40,650 nucleotides of DNA, from positions 1-40,650 of the forward strand of contig JAPPQJ010000021.1 in NCBI GenBank assembly GCA_028817015.1. Reading direction: 5' to 3'. The translations under genes and the position numbers were made by a program. Below are positions 1 to 7,599 of the stretch, piece by piece (the stretch's first letter is position 1; every line of letters starts with the position of its first letter). The notes below the pieces were generated by a model. The model saw only the letters and a list, made by a program, of their open reading frames with translations, made no database searches and was not told where the DNA came from. Origin of the DNA: Gammaproteobacteria bacterium (GTDB lineage: Bacteria; Pseudomonadota; Gammaproteobacteria; Arenicellales; Poriferihabitantaceae).

Positions 1-78
1 CACGGTGAACGAGATGGAATCCACCGCCACCAGCGCGCCAAAGCGCTTTTGCAGATTATCAACCTGAATTTTGCTCAT
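1..78 (-). CDS. ABC transporter ATP-binding protein, N-terminal fragment
   Basis: Reverse translation from the ATG at 78 gives 26 residues, beginning MSKIQVDNLQKRFGALVAVD, before the window edge. This is the A-loop/first-strand pattern of an ABC transporter nucleotide-binding subunit, especially the branched-chain amino acid (LivG/LivF) or lipid/organic-solute importers. The Walker A motif would lie just outside the window, so the substrate cannot be assigned. A good sigma70-like promoter lies about 50 bp upstream, so this is probably the first gene of its transcript, reading leftwards. It is too short and truncated to appear in the ORF track. Confidence 0.7.
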   Translation of the reverse strand, partial: MSKIQVDNLQKRFGALVAVDSISFTV

Positions 79-130
79 CGCTGTTGCGGTCGCCAGCCCC
101 TTGAGGCCTTCTGTTGAAACAGTGCCGATT

Positions 131-158
131 ATTATAAGGGGCGCCGAAAAAATTTCAA
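131..158 (-). promoter_or_regulatory. sigma70-like promoter for the ABC ATPase gene
   Basis: On the minus strand TTGAAA is followed by a 16-bp spacer and a perfect TATAAT. The predicted start near 124 gives a 5' leader of roughly 45 nt before the ATG at 78. Nothing else is visible in the 286-bp gap between this gene and gshA. Confidence 0.6.
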
Positions 159-364
159 TAATGCGTTTGCAGTCTCCTCATTCTCCGGCCTCCCGGGTAT
201 TGTTCGGCGATGGCTCGACCGGGGCTCAGGGTCCCATCCCTGGTGCCGGGGCTCGCCGTTGCGCGGCTCGGGTGGCCGGCGGATGCTCATCCCGGGTCGG
301 CCAGCCCCCTTGCGCCGGGCAGACTTTTATACTCTCGGCGGCAATCCCGGTTTTGCCCGGCCGT

Positions 365-1963
365 TCAAACCTGGTTCTGGCGCCGGAAGTAATCGGCGAG
401 GAAATCATCGAAAGTCATCCGGTCGCGGGCTTCAATTTCCTTTTGCCGAACATGGGAGCGTTTCGCCTCAGCCTGCATTTTTTGGTGGTCGCTGCGCTTC
501 ATTCGCGCTTGCTTGAAGCGCGCTTCGTGCTGTTCGGCGGTGCCCATCGCGAATTCAAAGAAACTGGCCCGCTGCTGTGACATTTGCCGAAGGATTTGGG
601 CCGAAGGGGTGAGGGACGCATCTTCCGCCTTGGCGGCCTGCGCGCTTAACGACGACAGGTAGGCTTGCCCGGTGACTTGCTCGAGCAACTCGGCCAGCGG
701 CGCGATGTCGTCCAGCAGGCGGCGGGCGCGCTCGGCCAACGAGCGTGGGCGCACTTTTTGTTTCGGTTTCCCGGTCGGTTTCGGGTGCTCGCACAGCTCC
801 AGGCCGGCGCGCCGGCCGTTCATGACCGCGCGCCGGCGGTTTTCCGCCGCGCATTCCCATTCCGTGCGGCTGATGTCGGGGCTGCCGGAAAACAGACAGT
901 AAAGCAGCAGCATGTCGAGGAAGCGGATGCAGTCGGCGTCTATGCCGACCGGGACGAACGGGTTGAGGTCGATGCTGCGCACTTCGACATATTGCACGCC
1001 CCGCTGCTGCAGCGCGTGGGTGGGGCTTTCGCCCGACAAGGCGATGCGTTTGGGGCGGATCACCGAATAAAATTCATTTTCGATTTGCAGGAGGTTGGCG
1101 TTGAGTTGCCGGTAGGCGCCGCCCACCTTGACGCCGAATCGCCGATATTCGGGATGCGGCATGCGGATCGCCCGGCGCAGCGAGCGGACGAAGCCTTCGA
1201 CGCTGTTGTAGTTGATGTCGATGCCGGCCTGGGCGTCGCTGTTGTAGCCCAGATTGCTGAGCCGCAGGGAAGTCGCGAAGGGCGCGTAGAAACTGTGCGA
1301 ATCGAAGTCATCCAGCAGGTGTTCGCGGCCTTGCAGGAAGGTTTTGCAGACCGCCGGCGAAGCCCCGAACAGATAGCAGATGAGCCACGAATGGCGGTGG
1401 AAATTGCGAATCAGGCCGAAGTAGGAAACCGACTTGCGGTCGCGGATGGCCGCCTCGTCATCGCTGTCCAGGAACTCGCTCCAGAACGCTTCGGGCATCG
1501 AGAAGTTGAAGTGAACGCCGGCGATGGTCTGCATCAAACTGCCGTACCGAAGGCTCAGCCCGCGCCGGTATACCTCCTTCATTCGCGCGATGTTGGAGGC
1601 TCCGTAGCGGGCGATGGGGATGTGCTCGGCGCCGCGCACGATGCACGGCATGCTGTTGACCCAGAGTTTTTCCCGGTCGAGATTCTGGTAGGTGAAGTGG
1701 TGGATGTCGAACAGGTCTTGCAGCAGGGCGTCTATGCTGGTGTGGGTCGGGGTGATGAATTCCAGCAGCGCTTCCGAGTAGTCGGTGGTGATGGTCGGGT
1801 GGGTCAGCGCCGAGCCGAGCGCGCGGGGGTGCGGGGTGTGCGCCAGGGTGCCGTGTTCATCGACGCGCAAACTTTCTTTTTCGATGCCCCGGTTGAGGCG
1901 GGCGAGGTGGCGGTCGAGGCCTAAACGGCACAAACGCTCCAGGGTCTGGCGCAGGTTATTCAA
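365..1963 (-). CDS. gshA: glutamate-cysteine ligase, proteobacterial type
   Basis: Catalyses ATP-dependent ligation of L-glutamate and L-cysteine, the first and rate-limiting step of glutathione synthesis in the cytoplasm. The N-terminal half carries family signatures recognisable from E. coli GshA: NRGIEKESLRV, GSALTHPTITTDYSEALLEF, a SMPC segment and LMQTIAGVHFNFSMP. The open frame runs to an ATG at 2158, but that start would add about 65 atypical residues and overlap the divergent dusA by 75 bp. I prefer the in-frame TTG at 1963, giving 532 aa against about 518 in E. coli; a TTG at 2056 is also possible. No strong ribosome binding site decides it. The C-terminal tail is charged and helical (about 50 residues rich in K, R, E and Q). 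Confidence 0.93.
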   Translation of the reverse strand: MNNLRQTLERLCRLGLDRHLARLNRGIEKESLRVDEHGTLAHTPHPRALGSALTHPTITTDYSEALLEFITPTHTSIDALLQDLFDIHHFTYQNLDREKLWVNSMPCIVRGAEHIPIARYGASNIARMKEVYRRGLSLRYGSLMQTIAGVHFNFSMPEAFWSEFLDSDDEAAIRDRKSVSYFGLIRNFHRHSWLICYLFGASPAVCKTFLQGREHLLDDFDSHSFYAPFATSLRLSNLGYNSDAQAGIDINYNSVEGFVRSLRRAIRMPHPEYRRFGVKVGGAYRQLNANLLQIENEFYSVIRPKRIALSGESPTHALQQRGVQYVEVRSIDLNPFVPVGIDADCIRFLDMLLLYCLFSGSPDISRTEWECAAENRRRAVMNGRRAGLELCEHPKPTGKPKQKVRPRSLAERARRLLDDIAPLAELLEQVTGQAYLSSLSAQAAKAEDASLTPSAQILRQMSQQRASFFEFAMGTAEQHEARFKQARMKRSDHQKMQAEAKRSHVRQKEIEARDRMTFDDFLADYFRRQNQV

Positions 1964-2083
1964 AGCGTGTTGTCGGTTGTCGGATTGGGGGGTGCAGGAT
2001 GTCCCGAGTCGGGGGCAAAAGCAACCGTTTTTTGCGCCGCCGCTGCGGGTAATCAATGCGGCCGCCGTCGGTGTTAGAATCCG

Positions 2084-3082
2084 ATGCGGACTGATTCGGA
2101 TATGCCGATGGTTGCGGAATTTTCCGTTGCGCCGATGCTGAATGTAACCGACCGGCACTGCCGGATGTTTCTGCGCCTGTTTTCCGGGCGCATGAAATTA
2201 TACACCGAGATGACCGTGTGCGGCGCCGTCATCCACGGCCAGCGCGCGCGTTTCCTGGATTTCGACCCGCGCGAGCGCCCGCTGGCGCTCCAACTGGCGG
2301 GCTCCGACCCGGCCCAACTGGCATGGTGCGCGCGCCTCGCCGAGGAGGCCGGATACGACGAGGTCAACCTCAACATCGGCTGCCCCAGCGCGCGCGTTCA
2401 GAACGGCCGCTTCGGCGCCTGCCTGATGGCCGAGCCCGGCCGGGTGGCGGATTGCGTGGCGGCGATGCGCGCGGCGGTCGCCATTCCGGTGACGGTGAAA
2501 ACCCGCACCGGCATCGACAACCGCGACAGTTATGAGCACCTGGCGGCGTTCATCGCCCGGGTGTCGCAAAGCGGCTGCGAGCACTTCATCATCCACGCCC
2601 GCAAAGCCTGGTTGCAGGGCCTGAGCCCGAAGCAGAACCGCCTGGTCCCGAAGTTGCGTTACGAGCGCGTGTATCGCCTGAAACGGGATTTCCCCGCCAT
2701 CCGCTTCACGATCAACGGCGGCATCAGTACCCTCGACCAGGCGCTCGGCCATTTGCGGCACGTCGACGGCGTCATGATCGGGCGCGAGGCGCGCCATCGT
2801 CCGTGGATGCTGAGCGCGGTTGACCGGGTTATCTTCAAAGCGGCGGATGCGGCGCCCGCCACCCGGGTTGAAACGGTGCGGGCGTATCTGCCCTATGTCG
2901 AGCAGCAACTGGCGCGCGGGGTTTATCTGCGGCATCTGACCCGGCATATCCTGGGGCTGTTCCACGGGCAGCCGGGGGCGCGCGGCTGGCGGCGGCATTT
3001 GTCGGGGCAGGGGTCAGGGCAGGGGGCCGGGGTTGAGGTGATTCGCGAGGCGTTGAAAATCGTTGAAGAGGCGGCCGGGTGA
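2084..3082 (+). CDS. dusA: tRNA-dihydrouridine(20/20a) synthase DusA
   Basis: FMN-dependent reductase that makes dihydrouridine at positions 20/20a of tRNA D-loops, using NADPH. It is a TIM-barrel protein of up to 332 aa. Visible signatures are FSVAPMLNVTDRHCR, LYTEM, the catalytic-cysteine segment NLNIGCPSARVQNGRFGACL, VKTRTGID, HARKAWLQGLSPKQNR, INGGI and GVMIGREA, which match DusA rather than DusB or DusC. The usual APMLDWTD is APMLNVTD here. The start could be 2084, 2102 (MPMVAEF) or 2108. A TAGAAT box at 2075-2080 would favour one of the later ATGs if it is a -10. The C-terminus has a short G/Q-rich insert. It is divergent from gshA. Confidence 0.93.
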   Translation: MRTDSDMPMVAEFSVAPMLNVTDRHCRMFLRLFSGRMKLYTEMTVCGAVIHGQRARFLDFDPRERPLALQLAGSDPAQLAWCARLAEEAGYDEVNLNIGCPSARVQNGRFGACLMAEPGRVADCVAAMRAAVAIPVTVKTRTGIDNRDSYEHLAAFIARVSQSGCEHFIIHARKAWLQGLSPKQNRLVPKLRYERVYRLKRDFPAIRFTINGGISTLDQALGHLRHVDGVMIGREARHRPWMLSAVDRVIFKAADAAPATRVETVRAYLPYVEQQLARGVYLRHLTRHILGLFHGQPGARGWRRHLSGQGSGQGAGVEVIREALKIVEEAAG

Positions 3083-3097
3083 ACCTTTTATACGGCC

Positions 3098-3126
3098 TTG
3101 AGTCTGTATGCCTGGCGGTATAGAAT
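3098..3126 (+). promoter_or_regulatory. promoter of the dctP-paa operon
   Basis: TTGAGT, a 17-bp spacer and TAGAAT (5 of 6 matches to TATAAT) lie in the short gap after dusA. The predicted start near 3133 gives a leader of about 36 nt before dctP. It is the clearest promoter for the whole 14-kb catabolic run downstream. Confidence 0.55.
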
Positions 3127-3168
3127 GCCGGGCATCGTCAATATCAGATGACCAGAGGAGTCAAACAA

Positions 3169-4176
3169 ATGAAATCATTGTATCGATTCGCGTTGCTGGC
3201 CGGCTCGCTGTGCGTCAGCGGCACGGTGTTTGCCGTGGACATGACCGTCGGCACCTGGCTCAACCCCAAGCATCCGCAAAACGCCGTGGTGCTGAAAACC
3301 TGGGGCGAGTGGATCGACATCGCCACCGAAGGCCGGGTGCAGTTGCAACTCAAATACCACCAGGGGCATCCCAAGGGCGTTTTCGGCGATGTCGAGGACG
3401 GCAATTACGATGCCGGGTGGTCGTTTCACGGCTACCTGCCGGGGAAATTCAAACTGACCAGGATGGCCGAGTTGCCGCTGTTAGGCGCCGAGGCCGAGGC
3501 GGCGTCGCTGGCATACTGGCGCGTTCACCGGAAGTATTTGGCCAGGGCCAACGAGCACCGGGGCATGGTGCTCGCCGGGTTGTTTCTGCACGGCCCGGGG
3601 CAGATCATGCTGCGCGAGCCGGTCGACTCGCTGGACGACATGAGGAACAAGAAAATCCGCATCGGCGGCGGCGTGCAGACCCAGATCGCCGAGTCGCTGG
3701 GTGTCAAAGGCATCTCCGCCCCCGGCTCCAAAGTTTATGAAATTCTTTCGCAAGGCGTCGCCGACGGCGTGTTCATGCCGGTCGGTGAGCAGAACACCAT
3801 GCGCCTGTATGAGGTAACCCGTTTCATCTACAAGGCGCCGGCGGGCATGTATTTGGGCAGTTTCGGCATCTTCATCAACCCCGATTTTCTGAAAAAGGTC
3901 GGCGCCAAGGACGCCGAAGCCATCATGGAGGTGTCGGGCGAGAGTCTGTCGCTGCTGGCCGGGCGCGCCTGGGGCGAGAACGATAACATCGGCATCACCA
4001 AAGCCAGGCAGGCCGGCGTGCAAATCGTCGACTGGTCGGATGCCGATGTGGAGCGCTTCACCGCCCTGACCGGCGACATCGAGCGCGACTGGCTTGAATC
4101 GGTTGCGGACCGCCCGGTGGATGCGGCCGGGGCATTGCGCGAATTTCGCCAGGTGGCGCGCGCCTATCCGTTTTAG
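3169..4176 (+). CDS. dctP: TRAP transporter periplasmic solute-binding protein (DctP type)
   Basis: Periplasmic receptor of a tripartite ATP-independent periplasmic transporter; it captures a carboxylate and delivers it to the DctQ/DctM membrane pair. It begins with a typical signal peptide (MKSLYRFALLAGSLCVSGTVFA) followed by the DctP-family fold, with segments DDMRNKKIRIGGG and VYEILSQGVADGVF. The ATG at 3169 is chosen over the track start at 3148 because AGAGGAG lies just upstream and the signal peptide starts cleanly there. Mature length is about 312 aa, normal for the family. The next genes are paaB and then dctQ/dctM, so the ligand is probably phenylacetate or a related aromatic acid (inference). 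Ligand specificity cannot be read from the sequence. Confidence 0.88.
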   Translation: MKSLYRFALLAGSLCVSGTVFAVDMTVGTWLNPKHPQNAVVLKTWGEWIDIATEGRVQLQLKYHQGHPKGVFGDVEDGNYDAGWSFHGYLPGKFKLTRMAELPLLGAEAEAASLAYWRVHRKYLARANEHRGMVLAGLFLHGPGQIMLREPVDSLDDMRNKKIRIGGGVQTQIAESLGVKGISAPGSKVYEILSQGVADGVFMPVGEQNTMRLYEVTRFIYKAPAGMYLGSFGIFINPDFLKKVGAKDAEAIMEVSGESLSLLAGRAWGENDNIGITKARQAGVQIVDWSDADVERFTALTGDIERDWLESVADRPVDAAGALREFRQVARAYPF

Positions 4177-4186
4177 TTTTTTTTTT
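4177..4186 (+). other. ten-T homopolymer immediately after dctP
   Basis: An uninterrupted run of ten Ts follows the dctP stop codon directly. It is preceded by the self-complementary GGCGCGCGCC 18 bp upstream. It could act as a partial terminator or polarity site lowering expression of paaB onward, or be a slippage-prone tract. A proper stem-loop directly abutting the T run is not obvious. Confidence 0.3.
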
Positions 4187-4213
4187 CCACCCTGGCCCGT
4201 TGACGGGGGCGTC

Positions 4214-4495
4214 ATGAACGACACGGTGTTATACGAGGTGTTTGTGCGCTCCCATCACGCCGCCGGCCATCAGCATGTCGGCAGCCTGCGGGCCACCGGC
4301 CCCGAAGAGGCTCTGCTGCATGCGCGGGATTTATACACCCGGCGCAATGAAGGAGAGAGTTTGTGGGTGGTGCGCGCCGATGCGGTCACGGCCAGCGAGC
4401 CGGGCCAGCGCCACTCGCTGTTTAAGCCGGCGGCCGGCAAAGGCTACCGCCACCCGACCGCCTTTCCGCTTCACCCGGGCGTGAAAAACATGTAG
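4214..4495 (+). CDS. paaB: 1,2-phenylacetyl-CoA epoxidase subunit PaaB
   Basis: Small structural subunit of the PaaABC(D)E multicomponent epoxidase, which epoxidises the ring of phenylacetyl-CoA in the aerobic hybrid phenylacetate pathway. The 93-aa product matches the family along its length: LYEVFVRS, HVGSL, ARDLYTRRNEG, SLWVV and YRHPTAFPL. The ATG at 4214 is chosen by alignment; the track ORF is extended upstream through dctP's tail. The gene sits between dctP and dctQ, away from paaC, and paaA is not in the window. In canonical operons paaB follows paaA directly, so this is an unusual layout. Confidence 0.92.
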   Translation: MNDTVLYEVFVRSHHAAGHQHVGSLRATGPEEALLHARDLYTRRNEGESLWVVRADAVTASEPGQRHSLFKPAAGKGYRHPTAFPLHPGVKNM

Positions 4496-4496
4496 C

Positions 4497-4536
4497 GCCT
4501 GGCGCCGGCCGCGCGCGAGGCTGCGGGCGGCCAGGC
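4497..4536 (+). other. intercistronic hairpin between paaB and dctQ
   Basis: GCCTGGC (4497-4503) and GCCAGGC (4530-4536) are perfect inverted arms enclosing further GC-rich partly complementary sequence. The predicted hairpin ends just before the GGAGG of dctQ. No T tract follows, so it is more likely an mRNA stability or expression-balancing element than a terminator. This is inference from sequence only. Confidence 0.35.
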
Positions 4537-4551
4537 CAGCGGAGGTGTCAT

Positions 4552-5025
4552 TTGCGTCACCGGATCAGCCAGTATCTGTCGGTCATCTCGGCCTTCCTGT
4601 TGTTCATTTTGATGTTGATCACGGTGGTCGATGTGATCGGCCGCTATGGCTTTAATCAGCCGCTGGCCGGCTCCAGTGAGTTGACCGAAATTTGCCTGAG
4701 TCTGATCATCTTCGCGGCGTTCCCGCTGTTGTGCCGCAACAACGACCACATCGCCGTCGATTTGCTCGAAAACCGCTTCAGCGCGCGCTTCAAGCGCATC
4801 CGCAACCGCGTCGTTCAAGCGGTGGTCAGCGTCTGCCTGCTGACCCTGGGTTACGGGCTTTTCCTGCTGGGGCTCCGCGCCCGCCGGGATGCGCTGGTTA
4901 CCGAAATTCTGGAAATGCCGAACGATGTGTTTTTGTTCCTGATGGCGTTTTTACTGCTGCTGTCGGGGGCCATGAGCGTTTGCATTCTGTTCACCGCTGA
5001 TGCCGCCGGGGACGGTCAGCCATGA
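4552..5025 (+). CDS. dctQ: TRAP transporter small permease (DctQ type)
   Basis: Four-helix inner-membrane subunit that pairs with the large DctM permease. The 157-aa sequence has hydrophobic helices at roughly residues 8-28, 44-60, 84-105 and 125-150, with the family feature RYGFNQPLAGSSELTE after helix 1. It starts with TTG at 4552, supported by a strong GGAGG about 7 bp upstream. It overlaps dctM by the four bases ATGA, showing translational coupling. It lies after paaB, so transporter and catabolic subunits are co-transcribed. Confidence 0.9.
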   Translation: MRHRISQYLSVISAFLLFILMLITVVDVIGRYGFNQPLAGSSELTEICLSLIIFAAFPLLCRNNDHIAVDLLENRFSARFKRIRNRVVQAVVSVCLLTLGYGLFLLGLRARRDALVTEILEMPNDVFLFLMAFLLLLSGAMSVCILFTADAAGDGQP

Positions 5026-6347
5026 CCGTCGCGCTGTTCGGTTTTGCCGCGCTGTTGTTGCTGATTTTGCTGAGGATACCGCTGTTGGCGGCCATGGGTG
5101 TAGTCGGTTTTTTCGGTTTCGCGGTGACCCAGGGGCTGTTGACCGAAACCGGCTGGTGGGATTTCAACTGGAAGGGAGTGGTCTATCTAATCGCCAGAAC
5201 CGCGGTGTCGGTCACCCAGTCCTACGAATTGTCGGTCATCCCGCTGTTTCTGCTCATGGGGGATTTTGTCGCCCAGGGCGGGTTGTCGAAAGATTTATAC
5301 CGGCTGGCCTATGTTTATTTCGGATACAAGCGCGGCGGCCTGGCGGTGGCCACCATCGTCGCCTGCGGCGGTTTTTCCTCGGTGTGCGGTTCATCGCTGG
5401 CGACCACCGCGACCATGGGCCGCATCGCCTATCCCGAAATGAAACGCCTCAACTACGGCACCAGCCTGGCCAGTGCGTCCATCTCCGCCGGCAGCACGCT
5501 GGGCATTCTCATCCCGCCGAGCGTCATCCTGATCATCTACGGCCTGCTCACCGAGCAAAGCATTCGCGAATTGTTCGCCGCCGGCTTTCTGCCCGGGCTG
5601 CTCGGCATCGTATTGTATGTGGTGGCGATCAAACTGGTGGTGTGGCGCCGCCCGGACATCGCCCCGGCGGGCGGCCGCGAGGACCGGCGGGCCAAATGGG
5701 GCGCGCTGAAAAACGTCTACCATACCGTCCTGTTGTTCACGGTCATCATGGGCGGCATCTATTTCGGCGTGTTCACGCCCACCGAAGCGGCCGGCATCGG
5801 CGCCTTCGGCGGATTTCTGATCGGTTTGCTGCGCCGAACTCTCACCCCCGCCGTGTTGATCGACATCCTCAAGGGCGCTGCCGTCACTTCCGTGAAATTG
5901 TTTTCGCTGCTCATCGGCGCGCTGATTTTTTCCCGTTTCATCAGCAACACCGGCGTGGTGGAGGAGTTGACCGCGCTCATCGCATCGTGGTCGGTCAACC
6001 CCTATTTCGTCATCATCCTGATCATGCTGGTGTATATCGTGCTGGGCATGATTCTGGAGAGTTTGTCGATGATCCTGCTGACCGTGCCGCTGTTTTTCCC
6101 GATAGTCTCGCAACTGGGGTTCGATTTGGTGTGGTTCGGCATTTTGGTGGTGGTGATCACCGAAATCAGTTTAATCACGCCGCCGGTCGGCTTGAATGTG
6201 TTCGTGCTGTCGAGCATCATCCGCGACTTGACCCCCAGGCAGATTTTCCGCGGCGTGCTGCCGTTCTGGTGCGCCGACCTGGTTCGCCTGCTGCTGCTGA
6301 TTTTGTTTCCGGCGGTCAGTTTGTGGCTGCCCCGTTTGTTGTATTGA
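5022..6347 (+). CDS. dctM: TRAP transporter large permease (DctM type)
   Basis: Large inner-membrane subunit thought to form the Na+-coupled translocation path of TRAP transporters. The 441-aa protein is hydrophobic throughout, with about 12 membrane segments. Recognisable family stretches include IPLFLLMGDFVAQGGL, CGGFSSVCGSSLATTATMG, ASISAGSTLGILIPPSVILIIYG, GVFTPTEAAGIGAF and ITPPVGLNVFV. The start overlaps the dctQ stop. Only 26 bp separate it from paaC, so the transporter is embedded within the paa operon. Substrate is inferred from context only. Confidence 0.92.
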   Translation: MTVALFGFAALLLLILLRIPLLAAMGVVGFFGFAVTQGLLTETGWWDFNWKGVVYLIARTAVSVTQSYELSVIPLFLLMGDFVAQGGLSKDLYRLAYVYFGYKRGGLAVATIVACGGFSSVCGSSLATTATMGRIAYPEMKRLNYGTSLASASISAGSTLGILIPPSVILIIYGLLTEQSIRELFAAGFLPGLLGIVLYVVAIKLVVWRRPDIAPAGGREDRRAKWGALKNVYHTVLLFTVIMGGIYFGVFTPTEAAGIGAFGGFLIGLLRRTLTPAVLIDILKGAAVTSVKLFSLLIGALIFSRFISNTGVVEELTALIASWSVNPYFVIILIMLVYIVLGMILESLSMILLTVPLFFPIVSQLGFDLVWFGILVVVITEISLITPPVGLNVFVLSSIIRDLTPRQIFRGVLPFWCADLVRLLLLILFPAVSLWLPRLLY

Positions 6348-6373
6348 AACCTTAACCCGGCAACGAGGGCGCG

Positions 6374-7150
6374 ATGACATTTCACCCCGGCGACTTGAAC
6401 GCGCAGGAAAAACTTCTCCTGCACCTGGCCGACAACGGTTTAATCATGAACCACCGCCTGTGCCAGTGGTGCGCGCATGCGCCGGAACTGGAACTGGAGA
6501 TGGGGCTGGCCAATATCGGTTTGGACCACCTGGGGCAGGCGCGGTTGTGGCTGGGCCGCCTGATTGAAACCCTGGCCGCGCGCGGAGTTGAAACCAGCGA
6601 GGATGAGTTGGCGTATTTTCGCGATGACGATCAATACTTCAACCTTTTGCTGGTGGAGCAGCCCAACGACGATTTCGCCATGACCGTCGGCAAGTTGTTT
6701 TTGTATGATGCGTTCCACCATCTGGCATTGAACCAGTTGTCGCGGGCCGGCGACCCGCCGGTCGCCGCCATCGCCGGGAAAGCGGCGGTTGAGGTCGGTT
6801 ATCATCTGCGGTTTTCCACGCACTGGATGAAGGTGATGGTCGGCGGCACCGAATACAGCGCCGGGCGAATGCGGGTCGCGCTGGACTATCTCTGGCCGTT
6901 GTGCGGGGAATTTTTCACTCCCGCCGACTATGAAAAAACCGTCAAGCAACCGCGAGTCGCCTTTGCGCAACTGAAGGATGCGTGGCTGCAAAGCGTGCTG
7001 CCCGTGGTGCGGCCCCTGGGGTTGGCGCTTGGCGAGGCGCTGGCGTTTCACCATCCTTCCGGCAAACACAACCGCCACAGCGAACACCTGGGTTATGTTC
7101 TCGCCGAAATGCAGGTGCTGGCGCGCAAACACGCGGGGGCCGCATGGTAG
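6374..7150 (+). CDS. paaC: 1,2-phenylacetyl-CoA epoxidase subunit PaaC
   Basis: Ferritin-like structural partner of the catalytic PaaA subunit. PaaC lacks a working di-iron centre and stabilises the PaaA-PaaC core. The 258-aa sequence matches the family strongly (LANIGLDHLGQARLWLG, FNLLLVEQPNDDFAMTVGK, EVGYHLRFSTHWMK, YLWPLCGEFF). GAGGGC lies upstream of the ATG. It overlaps paaD by seven bases. With no PaaA in the window, its obligate partner must be encoded elsewhere or be missing. Confidence 0.93.
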   Translation: MTFHPGDLNAQEKLLLHLADNGLIMNHRLCQWCAHAPELELEMGLANIGLDHLGQARLWLGRLIETLAARGVETSEDELAYFRDDDQYFNLLLVEQPNDDFAMTVGKLFLYDAFHHLALNQLSRAGDPPVAAIAGKAAVEVGYHLRFSTHWMKVMVGGTEYSAGRMRVALDYLWPLCGEFFTPADYEKTVKQPRVAFAQLKDAWLQSVLPVVRPLGLALGEALAFHHPSGKHNRHSEHLGYVLAEMQVLARKHAGAAW

Positions 7151-7599
7151 CCGAAAACGCCGCCGGCACCGCGCAAATCAAGGCCATTCTCGGCAAGGTG
7201 CGCGACCCGGAATTGCCGATGATCTCCATCTGCGATTTAGGGATCGTGCGCCGCATCGAGGAGGGCGGCGGGCAGTATACGGTGGTGATCACCCCGACCT
7301 TCAGCGGCTGCCCGGCGATGACCATGATCGAGCAAAACATCGCTGCGGCGCTGGCCGAGGCGGGAGTGGAATCGTTTCGCATCGTCAAAGAACTGTCGCC
7401 GCCCTGGCAATCCACCGATGTCACCGAGGCGGGGCGCAAGTTGCTGATGGCAAACGGCATCGCCGTTGCCTGCGAAGGCGTGCGCTGTCCCCATTGTCAA
7501 AGCGACAACACCGAGACGGTCAGCGAATTCGGCGCCACCGCCTGCAAGCGGTTTGCAAGGTGCCGGTGTTGCCGGGAGCCGTTCGAGGTTTTCAAATGA
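7144..7599 (+). CDS. paaD: phenylacetate pathway Fe-S assembly protein PaaD (MIP18/DUF59 family)
   Basis: Accessory protein needed for epoxidase activity, thought to help mature the iron or Fe-S centres of the complex. Residues about 10-90 form a MIP18/DUF59 domain with KVRDPELPMISICDLG and TPTFSGCPAM. The C-terminus (about 110-151) is a zinc-ribbon-like module with CPHC and CRCC, ending PFEVFK, as in PaaD rather than general SufT proteins. The ATG at 7144 lies inside the end of paaC; the upstream part of the track ORF is a paaC shadow. It overlaps paaE by ATGA. Confidence 0.92.
   Translation: MVAENAAGTAQIKAILGKVRDPELPMISICDLGIVRRIEEGGGQYTVVITPTFSGCPAMTMIEQNIAAALAEAGVESFRIVKELSPPWQSTDVTEAGRKLLMANGIAVACEGVRCPHCQSDNTETVSEFGATACKRFARCRCCREPFEVFK

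Noticed and set aside
665-1924. 419-aa plus-strand ORF
   Set aside because: Antisense shadow of gshA; the composition (A/V/G/R-rich, no motif) is a by-product of high GC content.
5000-6355. 451-aa plus-strand ORF rich in R, H and G
   Set aside because: Alternate frame of dctM; the true frame is the hydrophobic 441-aa one.
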